Assembly: GCF_029223865.1 (NCBI RefSeq)
Contig: NZ_CP119520.1
Coordinates: forward strand, 310,001-374,000
DNA: 64,000 nucleotides
Origin: Telluria mixta
GTDB lineage: Bacteria > Pseudomonadota > Gammaproteobacteria > Burkholderiales > Burkholderiaceae_D
Direction: 5' to 3'
Shown: positions 8,444 to 15,798 of the stretch, in pieces
Position numbering within the stretch: the first letter of the stretch is position 1
Layout: every line of letters starts with the position of its first letter
Notes under the pieces: model-generated
What the model was told of the DNA's origin: nothing
Seen by the model: only the letters and a program-made list of their open reading frames with translations
Databases searched by the model: none
Position numbers and translations under genes: made by a program

Positions 8444-9957
8444 GCCGTCTCCCCTGCGATCACGTGCAGCACGGACGTCTCGTCCAGTTCACCGCGCTGG
8501 TACTCGCCGCAGGCCTTGCGGTCGCGCATGACGACCATGCGGTCTGACACGCGCAGCACTTCCGGCAGCTCGGACGAGATGAAGAGAATGGACATGCCCT
8601 TGCGGCACAGGTTACTGACGTAATCCATGATTTCCTGCTTGGCGCGCACGTCGATGCCGCGCGTCGGTTCGTCGAGGATCATCAGGCGCGGATCGGTCGC
8701 GAGCCAGCGCGCCAGCAAGACCTTCTGCTGGTTGCCGCCGGAGAGCGTGCCGATCGGCGTCTCGATGCTGGCCGTCTTGATGCCCAGCCACTTGACGTAG
8801 TCGGTCGCCAGCTGCTGCTGGCGCTTGAAAGGAATGGCGCGGAAGATGCCCTGTCTCGCCTGCAGCGCGAGGATCAGGTTTTCGCGCACGGACAGCGCGA
8901 GGATCGCGCCTTCGTGCTTGCGGTCTTCCGAGCAGAAGCCGATGCCCTGCGCGATGGCGTCGCGCGGGTTCGAGAAGCTCACCTGCTTGCCGTCGATGTC
9001 GAAACTGCCGCTGTCGGCTTTATCGGCGCCGAACAGCAGGCGTGCCGTCTCCGTGCGGCCGGAGCCCAGCAGGCCGGCGAGGCCCAGCAATTCGCCGCGG
9101 CGGATTTCCAGGTCCACCGGCGACAGGACGCCCTTGCGCGCGATGCCGCGGGCGCGCAGGAAGACTTCGCCGTGTTCGTTGACTTCACCGGCGCCCGCCG
9201 TCTCCGCCGCGTGTTCCGCGTCGGCCGGCGCGCCGATCATCTTGTTGACGAGGGCAAGCCGCGACAGGTCCGCGCACGCGTACTCGCCTTCGCGCTCGCC
9301 GTTGCGCATGACCGTGATGCGGTCGGAGATCGCATACGTCTGGTCGAGGAAGTGCGTGACGAACAGGATCGCCATGCCCTCTTCGCGCAGGCGGCGCAGC
9401 ACCGAGAACAGCATCTGCACTTCCGCCTCGTCCAGGCTGGACGTGGGCTCGTCGAGGATCAGCACGCGCGATTCCGTGTTCAGCGCACGGGCGATGGCAA
9501 CCATCTGCTGGATCGCGAGCGGATAATCGGCGAGCGGCTTGCTGACGTCGACGTGGATCTCCAGGCGCGCGAGCAGCGCCGTGGCCTGCGACCGCATCGA
9601 GCGCCAGTCGACCATGCCGAAGCGGCGCGGATAGCGGCCGATGAAGATGTTTTCCGCGACCGACAGGTTCGGGCACAGATTGACTTCCTGGTAGACGGTG
9701 CTGATGCCGAGGTTCTGCGCATCCTGCGTGGAGCGCGGCTGGATCGCCCGCCCTTCCAGCACGATACTGCCGGCGTCCGGCTGGTAGACGCCGGTGAGGA
9801 CCTTGATCAGCGTGGACTTGCCCGCGCCGTTCTGGCCCATCAGCGTGTGGACTTCGCCGGGGAACAGGCGCAGTCCGGCATCGGACAGCGCCTTCACGCC
9901 CGGGAAGGCTTTATGGATGCCGGTGACTTCCAGCACCGGCTTCTTCGAATCGATCAT
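8440..9957 (-). CDS. ytfR: Sugar ABC transporter ATPase, YtfR-like (two nucleotide-binding domains)
   Basis: Energy-coupling subunit, about 505 aa, containing two fused ATPase domains as usual for monosaccharide CUT2 transporters. The N-terminal half has Walker A GQNGAGKST and Walker B RVLILDEPTSSLD; the C-terminal half has the degenerate Walker A GSGRTE, signature LSGGNQQKV and LMILDEPTRGID. I place the start at the ATG giving MIDSKKPVLEV; an upstream in-frame TTG overlapping the YtfQ stop would add five residues, and neither start has a good ribosome-binding site. Located between the binding-protein gene and the two permeases. Confidence 0.92.
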   Translation of the reverse strand: MIDSKKPVLEVTGIHKAFPGVKALSDAGLRLFPGEVHTLMGQNGAGKSTLIKVLTGVYQPDAGSIVLEGRAIQPRSTQDAQNLGISTVYQEVNLCPNLSVAENIFIGRYPRRFGMVDWRSMRSQATALLARLEIHVDVSKPLADYPLAIQQMVAIARALNTESRVLILDEPTSSLDEAEVQMLFSVLRRLREEGMAILFVTHFLDQTYAISDRITVMRNGEREGEYACADLSRLALVNKMIGAPADAEHAAETAGAGEVNEHGEVFLRARGIARKGVLSPVDLEIRRGELLGLAGLLGSGRTETARLLFGADKADSGSFDIDGKQVSFSNPRDAIAQGIGFCSEDRKHEGAILALSVRENLILALQARQGIFRAIPFKRQQQLATDYVKWLGIKTASIETPIGTLSGGNQQKVLLARWLATDPRLMILDEPTRGIDVRAKQEIMDYVSNLCRKGMSILFISSELPEVLRVSDRMVVMRDRKACGEYQRGELDETSVLHVIAGETA

Positions 9958-9968
9958 GCTCGACCCGA

Positions 9969-10934
9969 TCAATACTTGCGGTTCGGGAGTTCCTTCGCCG
10001 CCACCTCAGCCGGGAACACGCCCTCGTTGACGACGATGCGCTTCGGGACCGGCTTGCCGGCCACGACGTCCTGCGCCGTCTGGATCAGCGTCGGACCAAG
10101 CAGCGGATTGCACTCGACCGTCACGTTCAGCTTACCGGCCTTCATGGCTTCGAACGCGCCTTTCACGCCATCGATCGAGATGATGATGATGTCCTTGCCC
10201 GGCTTCAGGCCCGCTTCCTCGATGGCCTGGATGGCGCCGATGGCCATGTCGTCATTGTGCGCGTACAGCACGTTGATCTTCTTGCCTTCCGACTTCAGGA
10301 AGGCCTCCATGACTTCCTTGCCCTTGGCGCGGGTGAAGTCGGCCGTCTGCGAGCGGATGACCTTCAGCTTCGGATTCGCGCCGATGACTTCGGCGAAACC
10401 GTTCTTGCGGTCGATCGCGGGCGCGGCACCGGTCGTGCCCTGCAGCTCGACGATGTTCAGCGGCTTGTCGCCGTTCTTCTTCGCGTACTCCAGCAGCCAG
10501 CGGCCGGCGCGGCGGCCCTCTTCCACGAAGTCGGAACCGATGAAGCTGACGTACAGCGACGGATCGGTGACCTTGACGGCGCGGTCGGTCAGGATCACGG
10601 GGATCTTGGCATTCTTCGCTTCGCGCAGCACGGTCTCCCAGCCGGTTTCCACGACAGGCGAGAACGCGATGACGTCGACGCGCTGGGCGATGAACGAGCG
10701 GATGGCCTTGACCTGGTTCTGCTGCTGTTGCTGGGCGTCGGCGAATTTCAGGTTGACGGCGGCCTTCTTGGCGGCGTCCTTGATCGAGGCGGTATTCGCG
10801 GTGCGCCATTCGCTTTCGGCGCCGACCTGCGAGAAGCCGATCGTGAGGGGTTTGGCGGCGAATGCCGGGATGGCGGCGGCGCACGCGATGGCGGCAGCTG
10901 CGCCCAGGAGGGTCCTGCGGGTGATGATCATCAC
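9969..10934 (-). CDS. ytfQ: Sugar-binding protein, YtfQ-like
   Basis: Periplasmic substrate-binding protein of the importer, 321 aa. Residues 1-27 are a signal sequence containing TRRTLLGAAAA, a twin-arginine-like pattern, so Tat export is possible, though an ordinary Sec signal cannot be excluded. The mature part closely follows E. coli YtfQ motif by motif: LTIGFSQVGAESEWR, QNQVKAIRSF, VVETGWE, VELQGTTGAAPAIDRK, DFTRAKGKEVMEAF and YAHNDDMAIGAIQAIEEAGLKPGKD. YtfQ binds galactofuranose and related furanoses; here L-arabinofuranose is the likely ligand by context. First gene of the transporter operon, with its own regulated promoter. Confidence 0.93.
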   Translation of the reverse strand: MMIITRRTLLGAAAAIACAAAIPAFAAKPLTIGFSQVGAESEWRTANTASIKDAAKKAAVNLKFADAQQQQQNQVKAIRSFIAQRVDVIAFSPVVETGWETVLREAKNAKIPVILTDRAVKVTDPSLYVSFIGSDFVEEGRRAGRWLLEYAKKNGDKPLNIVELQGTTGAAPAIDRKNGFAEVIGANPKLKVIRSQTADFTRAKGKEVMEAFLKSEGKKINVLYAHNDDMAIGAIQAIEEAGLKPGKDIIIISIDGVKGAFEAMKAGKLNVTVECNPLLGPTLIQTAQDVVAGKPVPKRIVVNEGVFPAEVAAKELPNRKY

Positions 10935-10960
10935 TTAGTCTCCGGAATTGTTGTGCATGG

Positions 10961-11019
10961 ATACTATGACAGAACTGACATATCTATCCAATCATTTTTT
11001 TGACGGTAGACATATCCAT
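10961..11019 (-). promoter_or_regulatory. Regulated promoter of the YtfQ transporter operon
   Basis: Read on the minus strand: a half-conserved GGATATG core, 14 bases, then TGATTGGAT whose TTGGAT acts as -35, then 19 bases and TAGTAT as -10 (plus-strand 10961-10966). The same layout with a better palindrome is found before the dehydratase operon and the TonB receptor. This copy keeps only ATATC of the palindrome. The leader to the YtfQ start is short (about 20 bases) with GGAG before the ATG. Confidence 0.55.
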
Positions 11020-11042
11020 TTTGGCATCAATACAAATGACGA

Positions 11043-11070
11043 TTGCATGGCGGCGGCGCCGCGTTATACT
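11043..11070 (+). promoter_or_regulatory. Sigma70-type promoter for the rsgA leader
   Basis: TTGCAT (11043-11048), 16 bases, TATACT (11065-11070). Transcription would start near 11077, giving a leader of about 205 bases before rsgA that contains a 12-codon frame and three hairpins. It diverges from the YtfQ promoter. Confidence 0.55.
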
Positions 11071-11102
11071 TGCCTTTTCATTCATTGACGAGGAGCGCCC
11101 CC

Positions 11103-11141
11103 ATGAACCAGCCGGATATTGCCCTCTCGTCGGCCGCCTGA
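11103..11141 (+). CDS. 12-codon leader peptide in the rsgA 5' region
   Basis: ATG to TGA encodes MNQPDIALSSAA. A strong ribosome-binding site GAGGAG (from 11090) lies about 7 bases upstream, the best in the whole 349-base gap between the YtfQ gene and rsgA. The frame starts about 25 bases after the predicted transcription start and ends 142 bases before the rsgA start. Its good translation signal, small size and position before alternative hairpins suggest a regulatory leader peptide whose translation influences rsgA expression. I do not recognise the peptide; it is not rich in one amino acid, so classical amino-acid attenuation is unlikely. Confidence 0.5.
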   Translation: MNQPDIALSSAA

Positions 11142-11176
11142 CCGCCTTCCTTCGCCGATCACCGTCGTTGTGAAAG

Positions 11177-11255
11177 GGCGCGCCAGCCGCGCCGACCATC
11201 CCTGACCGAATCCATCGTTGCCGCATTCGTATGCGGCGGCGTGCCCGCGCATACG
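11177..11255 (+). promoter_or_regulatory. Alternative hairpins in the rsgA leader
   Basis: Three stems: GGCGCG/CGCGCC (11177-11193, 5-base loop); GCCGCAT-TCGT-ATGCGGC (11220-11237, 7 perfect pairs); and CGTATGCG/CGCATACG (11228-11235 with 11248-11255, 8 perfect pairs). The last two share 11228-11235 and cannot form together. Neither is followed by a T-run, so control would be of translation, Rho access or RNA stability rather than a simple intrinsic terminator. The rsgA ribosome-binding site follows at about 11267. Confidence 0.45.
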
Positions 11256-11283
11256 CGCATTTCGCAACAGGAACACAACGACC

Positions 11284-12312
11284 ATGATCGACTTCGATAT
11301 CGCGGCACTGCGCCGCATCGGACTCACCAACCCTATCGCCGCACGCCTCGCCTCGCACGACCGCGGCCAGCCCGCACGCGTGGCGAGCGTGCACCGCACC
11401 GCGCTCGTCCTGCACGACGGCCAGCGTGAATTCCCTGCCCGGCCGCATCCATCCCTCGACGCGTCGCCCGCCGTCGGCGACTGGGTGCTGTTCGACCTTA
11501 ACGAGCAAAACGAAGCCTGGGTCCACACGCTCGTCGACCCGCTGAATGAACTGGTCCGGCGCGACGCCCACGGCACGCGCCAGCGGCTCGCGGCCAACGT
11601 CGACACGGCCCTGCTCGTGATGGGCCTCGACGGCGATTTCAATCTGCGCCGGCTGGAGCGCTACCTGATGGTGGCCAGGTCCTGCGACGTGGCGCCCGTA
11701 ATCGTGCTGACGAAGGGCGATCTCGTGCCCGATGCGGACGCGAAAGCGGCGCAAGTAGGCGCGCGCCTGCCGGCCACGGTGCCCGTCGTACGCGTGCATC
11801 CGCTGCGGGACAGCGCCGCCGGGGTGCTCGCGCCGTGGACCGGAGAAGGCCAGACGCTCGTCCTGCTCGGCACGTCCGGCGTGGGCAAGTCGACCCTCAC
11901 GAACACCTTGACCGGCGCGCACCAGGAGACGGGCGGCGTGCGCAAGGGCGACGACCGCGGCCGCCACACGACGACGTCACGCTCGCTGCACCTGTGCGCT
12001 GGCGGCGCCTGCGTGATCGATACGCCGGGACTGCGCAGCTGGCAGCCGGACGCGGACGAGGACGACGTCAACGCGGCGTTCGACGACATCGAGACGCTGG
12101 CCGCGCACTGCCGCTTCCACGACTGCTCGCACATCGAGGAGCCGGGATGCGCGGTGCGCGGGGCGGTGGATGCGGACCGCCTGCGCAACTACCACAAGCT
12201 GTTGCGCGAGGTGCGGCATGCGGCGGCGACGCCGCTGGACCGCATCGCGGAGCGGTCGAGGTGGAAGGTGCTGAACAGGATGGCCAGGGCGCGGGCGCAG
12301 GCGAAGCGCTAA
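11284..12312 (+). CDS. rsgA: Ribosome small-subunit-dependent GTPase RsgA
   Basis: Circularly permuted GTPase that checks late 30S ribosome assembly, 342 aa, cytoplasmic. An N-terminal OB-fold (about residues 30-90) is followed by the permuted G domain: G4-like LTKGD (142-146), G1 GTSGVGKST (196-204), the RHTT switch region (227-230) and G3 DTPGL (246-250). The C-terminal zinc knuckle is intact: Cys276, Cys281, His283 and Cys289 in the C-x4-C-x-H-x5-C pattern. I chose the ATG giving MIDFDIAALRR, with AGGAA 10 bases upstream; an upstream in-frame ATG adds 22 residues without support. It lies alone on the plus strand inside the arabinose region, with a long structured leader. Confidence 0.95.
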   Translation: MIDFDIAALRRIGLTNPIAARLASHDRGQPARVASVHRTALVLHDGQREFPARPHPSLDASPAVGDWVLFDLNEQNEAWVHTLVDPLNELVRRDAHGTRQRLAANVDTALLVMGLDGDFNLRRLERYLMVARSCDVAPVIVLTKGDLVPDADAKAAQVGARLPATVPVVRVHPLRDSAAGVLAPWTGEGQTLVLLGTSGVGKSTLTNTLTGAHQETGGVRKGDDRGRHTTTSRSLHLCAGGACVIDTPGLRSWQPDADEDDVNAAFDDIETLAAHCRFHDCSHIEEPGCAVRGAVDADRLRNYHKLLREVRHAAATPLDRIAERSRWKVLNRMARARAQAKR

Positions 12313-12314
12313 AA

Positions 12315-12440
12315 CGTCGTTCCCGCGAAAGCGGGAACCCATGCTGAAGTGCCGAAGTCGACCTGTTTGACAAACGCAGTATCGTCAAGTTACCGAATTC
12401 TGTGATTCAGTATGGATCCCCGCCTGCGCGGGGATGACGG
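12315..12440. repeat. Inverted pair of REP-like palindromes (REPIN-type)
   Basis: Two related units face each other across about 57 bases: hairpin 12319-12338 (GTTCCCGC-GAAA-GCGGGAAC) with tail CCATGCTGAA, and hairpin 12416-12435 (ATCCCCGC-CTGC-GCGGGGAT) whose inverted tail is CCATACTGAA. Both keep the CGTC head, the CCCGCG core and the CTGAA tail. The pair separates the convergent ends of rsgA and the GH127 gene and may also end or protect both transcripts; no T-run is present. Confidence 0.75.
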
Positions 12441-12445
12441 GTACC

Positions 12446-14797
12446 TCAGCGCATCAATCGCAGCCCGTACAGCCCACCCGCCATCGATCCCTCTTTCGCG
12501 ACGAATTTGACTTCCAGCTTGCCGTTCGCGCCCTGCACCAGCGCGGGCGGCAGCGCGAAGTCGCGCGTATAGAATTCCTGCGCCTCGCCGGCCGGCAATT
12601 CCACTTCGGCGATGCGCTGGCCGTCGACGACGATGTCGAATTTGCGGCCGGCGTCCCCGCGCGCGAACGTGAGGCGCAGCGCCTTCGCTTCGCGCTTGGC
12701 ATCGTTCAACTGGTAGCTGAACCACTTGGTCGCATGGCGCCAGTGGCGGCCGTTGTTCAGGCCCGCGTCCGCGCCCTCGCCCTTGAAGCCGTGGTCCGAT
12801 TCCGGCTGCTGCTCGCCCGGCGCCACCTGGTCGATGGTCTGCGCGTCCAGCGCGAGGCGCTCCGCTTCCTTCGCCGCGTTCTCTTCCTTCATGCGGGCGA
12901 ATTCGGCCGGGGTGCTCTGCTGCCAGTAGATCATGTAGCGCGAATCGTGCAGGCGGAAGAACGGGATGAACTCCGTCGACGCCCCCGCCCCGCCCTGCAC
13001 GACGCCGGGCGCCGTGAACGTGAGCGGCTTGCCTTTTACCGGCTTGAAGCGGCGCGTGAAATCCTTGCTGTCCGAGACGAAGGTCGGTGCGGCCTCCAGC
13101 GGGCACACCTGGCCGGACGGGCTGTGGCCCATGCGCGAGTCGTCCGCGAGGAAGTTCAGGTGCTCGGTCGGGAACGGGTTCGTCTTCGCGGCCAGCACGA
13201 CAGGGCCGTACAGCACCGCGTAGTAATTCGACTTGTCCGGCATCTGCTCGAGGCGCATCGTCATCGGCAGGCTCACGTCGACGCGGTCGCCCTTCTTCCA
13301 CGCGCGCTCGATGCTGACGTAGCTGCCCGGCTGCGCGTCGACCTTCACGGCCTTGCCGTTCACCTTCACGCCCAGCTTGCCCGGCGCGACCCAGGCCGGA
13401 TAGCGGATCTTCAGCGCAAACTTGGCATCGCCGTCAACGGTGATGCGCGTGCTGGCCTGGTCGGGGAAGTTGTTTGCCTGCGTGACCTTCACGTTCTTCT
13501 CGCGCCAGTCCACCGTGGACGGGATGAACAGGTTCACGAACAAGGCGTCGCCTTCATGCGCGTAAATGAATTCGCCGTACTTCGCGTGGCTCTCGATGCC
13601 GGAGCCCACGCAGCACCACATGCCCTTGTCCACCTGCGAATACACGCGGTACTGGTTCGGGCGCATCGGGGTGAAGTACACGAAGCCGCCCGTGCCGGGA
13701 CGTTCGGACGCGAGGATGTGGTTGTACAGCGCACGCTCGTAGTAGTCGGCGTAGGCGGCTTTGTCCGACGTTTCGAACAGCATCTCCGTCAGCTTGAGCA
13801 TGTTGTACGTGTTGCAGGTCTCCGGCCCCTCGACCTCGTTGATCATCGGGCTGAAGTCCTTGTCGTCATGGAAGTGTTCCCTGACGCTGTTGCCGCCGAT
13901 CGCCACCGTGCGGTGGTCGACGACGGTCTGCCAGAAGAACGCGGCGGCATCCGCCATGTCCTTGCGGCCCGTGAGTTCGCCGATGCGCTTGAAGCCGATG
14001 ACCTTCGGGATCTGCGTGTTCGCGTGCAGGCCGGAGAGCTTGTCCTCGTGCTTTTCCAGCGGCTGCAGGATGGCCTGGTGCGAGAACTTCAGCGCCAGGT
14101 CCATGTAGCGCGAATCTCCCGTCATCTGGGCGACGTCCGCCAGCACCTCGTTCATGCCGCCGTGTTCCGCCTTCAGCATCTGCTGCATCTGCTCGTCCGT
14201 CAGGCGGCTCGTCAGGCGCAGCGTCCAGTCGGCCATGGCGATCAGCATCGCCTTCGCATCCTCGTTGCCCGCATAGCGGTATGCGTCGCGCAGGCCCGCA
14301 TAGACCTTGTGCAGGTTGTACCACGGGACCCATTTGCCGTTGACGGAGAAGTTATCGGCATGGAGCTTGCCCGCCGCGACGTCACGCCACGCGGCGCGGC
14401 CGCCCGGCACGCCGCCGACATAGCCGTCGCCATTGGCCGTCTGCGCGCGCTTCAGCTCCGCGACGAAGTAGTCGAGGCGCTTCTTGACTTCCGCATCGCC
14501 GGTCGACGCATACATGAGCGCCAGCGCCGACAGGTAGTGCCCGCCCATGTGGCCATCGAGGCCCGACGATTCCCAGTTGCCGTAGCTGGGCTGCTTCGGC
14601 GTAAGCCCCGCTTCGCGCAGGAACGGCGCCAGCAGGCGGTCCGGCTCCATCGCCATCAGGTAGTTCAGGTCCGTCGTCTGGGCGTCGAGGAAGGGGCTGG
14701 CCCCCAGGCGGACGTCCTGCAGCGGGAACAGGTCGGCGGCCTGGGCGCACGTCGCGCCCAGGGTGAACAACAGCGCGGCGATGCGGATCGGCTTCAT
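12446..14797 (-). CDS. Secreted GH127 beta-L-arabinofuranosidase
   Basis: Retaining glycosidase of family GH127 (formerly DUF1680), 783 aa, removing beta-linked L-arabinofuranose. A signal peptide covers about residues 1-21 (CAQA-AD). The zinc-dependent catalytic site known from Bifidobacterium HypBA1 (Glu-x-Cys plus Cys-Cys, the first of the pair being the nucleophile) is visible as Glu326-Thr-Cys328 and Cys395-Cys396; Glu307 in SVREHF is the likely acid/base. An alpha/alpha barrel makes up roughly residues 30-430, followed by beta-sandwich domains. Its start overlaps the stop of the endo-arabinanase gene (ATGA). It is the last gene of the arabinan operon. Specificity beyond the family is inferred. 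Confidence 0.88.
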   Translation of the reverse strand: MKPIRIAALLFTLGATCAQAADLFPLQDVRLGASPFLDAQTTDLNYLMAMEPDRLLAPFLREAGLTPKQPSYGNWESSGLDGHMGGHYLSALALMYASTGDAEVKKRLDYFVAELKRAQTANGDGYVGGVPGGRAAWRDVAAGKLHADNFSVNGKWVPWYNLHKVYAGLRDAYRYAGNEDAKAMLIAMADWTLRLTSRLTDEQMQQMLKAEHGGMNEVLADVAQMTGDSRYMDLALKFSHQAILQPLEKHEDKLSGLHANTQIPKVIGFKRIGELTGRKDMADAAAFFWQTVVDHRTVAIGGNSVREHFHDDKDFSPMINEVEGPETCNTYNMLKLTEMLFETSDKAAYADYYERALYNHILASERPGTGGFVYFTPMRPNQYRVYSQVDKGMWCCVGSGIESHAKYGEFIYAHEGDALFVNLFIPSTVDWREKNVKVTQANNFPDQASTRITVDGDAKFALKIRYPAWVAPGKLGVKVNGKAVKVDAQPGSYVSIERAWKKGDRVDVSLPMTMRLEQMPDKSNYYAVLYGPVVLAAKTNPFPTEHLNFLADDSRMGHSPSGQVCPLEAAPTFVSDSKDFTRRFKPVKGKPLTFTAPGVVQGGAGASTEFIPFFRLHDSRYMIYWQQSTPAEFARMKEENAAKEAERLALDAQTIDQVAPGEQQPESDHGFKGEGADAGLNNGRHWRHATKWFSYQLNDAKREAKALRLTFARGDAGRKFDIVVDGQRIAEVELPAGEAQEFYTRDFALPPALVQGANGKLEVKFVAKEGSMAGGLYGLRLMR

Positions 14798-15795
14798 TTC
14801 AGTTCTTCGCTCACATACTTGTTGAGGTCTTTGGGGTCCACCGTGGGCCAGCCATCCTTGTCCCAGCGGATGTCCATCACTTTCAGCTTCTGCTTGTACT
14901 TGTCGGCCGTCTCGTAGGCGTGCAGCACGAGATAGTCCTTGCCGTCGAAGGTATAGGCGCTGTTGTGGCCCAGCCCCTTCCAGTCCCTGTCGCCCTTGAC
15001 GACGAGCGAGCCGCCGCCCTTGGCCATGTCCTTGCCCTGGCGGTCGAGGTACGGTCCCTTGACGTCACTGGCGCGGCCGACGACGACGTGGTACGTGCTC
15101 TTCGGCCCCTGGCAGCACAGGCCCCACGAGACGAACAGGTAGTAATAGCCGTTCTTCCTGAAGATGAACGGCCCTTCGATCTCGGCCGGTGCGGCGTCCT
15201 CGTCCGGCGTGAACGCGGGACGCTCGCGGCGCGCAATCGTGTGCCATTCCTGCGGTTCGGCGATCTTCGTCCAGCTGTCGTCCAGCTTCACGAGCTTGAT
15301 GCCGCCCCAGAACGAACCGAAGCTCATCCAGCCCTGCCCCTTGTCGTCCTCGACGACGTTGGGGTCGATGGCGTTCCACAGGTCGCGGCCCGGCACGGAC
15401 TGCACGACCATCCCCTGGTCTTCCCAGCGGTAGTTCGGCGAGCGCGGGTCGAGCGTCGCATTGGTCGTCACGCCGATGCCCGACGTGTTCTTGCCGAAGC
15501 CGGACACCGAGTAGTACAGCAGCCAGCGGCCGTTATGGTGCTGGACGTCCGGTGCCCAGATATGGTCGTTGAACGTCGGCGCGGCGCGCTTGGCCCACGC
15601 CGGCTCGCCCGCGAACACGCGGCCTTCCGGCTTCCAGTGCAGCATGTCGCGCGACGAGTAGAACGTGATGCCGGGGCCGGTGCTGTACAGGTAGTACGTG
15701 CTGCCGTCCTTCGCCATCACGGGATCGTGGACGCCCACCTGCGCGGCGTTGGCCGCCGCAGCCAGCAGCATCGTGGCTGCGAGCGGCGCCTTCAT
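14794..15795 (-). CDS. Secreted GH43 endo-alpha-1,5-L-arabinanase
   Basis: Cuts the alpha-1,5-linked backbone of arabinan; 333 aa, close to Cellvibrio Arb43A-type enzymes. Signal peptide residues 1-18 (ANA-AQ). The five-bladed propeller shows catalytic Asp24 (GVHDPVMA), Asp144 (NAIDPNVVED) and Glu207 (EIEGPFIF), and the arabinanase signatures FNDHIWAPDV, SFGSFWGGI and the calcium/propeller-centre region near GHNSAY. A Cys-Cys in WGLCCQG follows the acid residue, as in GH43 subfamily 5. It lies 3 bases after the GH51 gene and overlaps the GH127 gene, forming a tight three-enzyme unit for arabinan. Confidence 0.9.
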   Translation of the reverse strand: MKAPLAATMLLAAAANAAQVGVHDPVMAKDGSTYYLYSTGPGITFYSSRDMLHWKPEGRVFAGEPAWAKRAAPTFNDHIWAPDVQHHNGRWLLYYSVSGFGKNTSGIGVTTNATLDPRSPNYRWEDQGMVVQSVPGRDLWNAIDPNVVEDDKGQGWMSFGSFWGGIKLVKLDDSWTKIAEPQEWHTIARRERPAFTPDEDAAPAEIEGPFIFRKNGYYYLFVSWGLCCQGPKSTYHVVVGRASDVKGPYLDRQGKDMAKGGGSLVVKGDRDWKGLGHNSAYTFDGKDYLVLHAYETADKYKQKLKVMDIRWDKDGWPTVDPKDLNKYVSEELK

Positions 15796-15798
15796 GCC

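Noticed and set aside
12434..14917. 827-codon open frame antisense to the GH127 gene
   Set aside because: Low-complexity Arg/Val/His composition; the minus-strand gene has intact catalytic motifs and a signal peptide.
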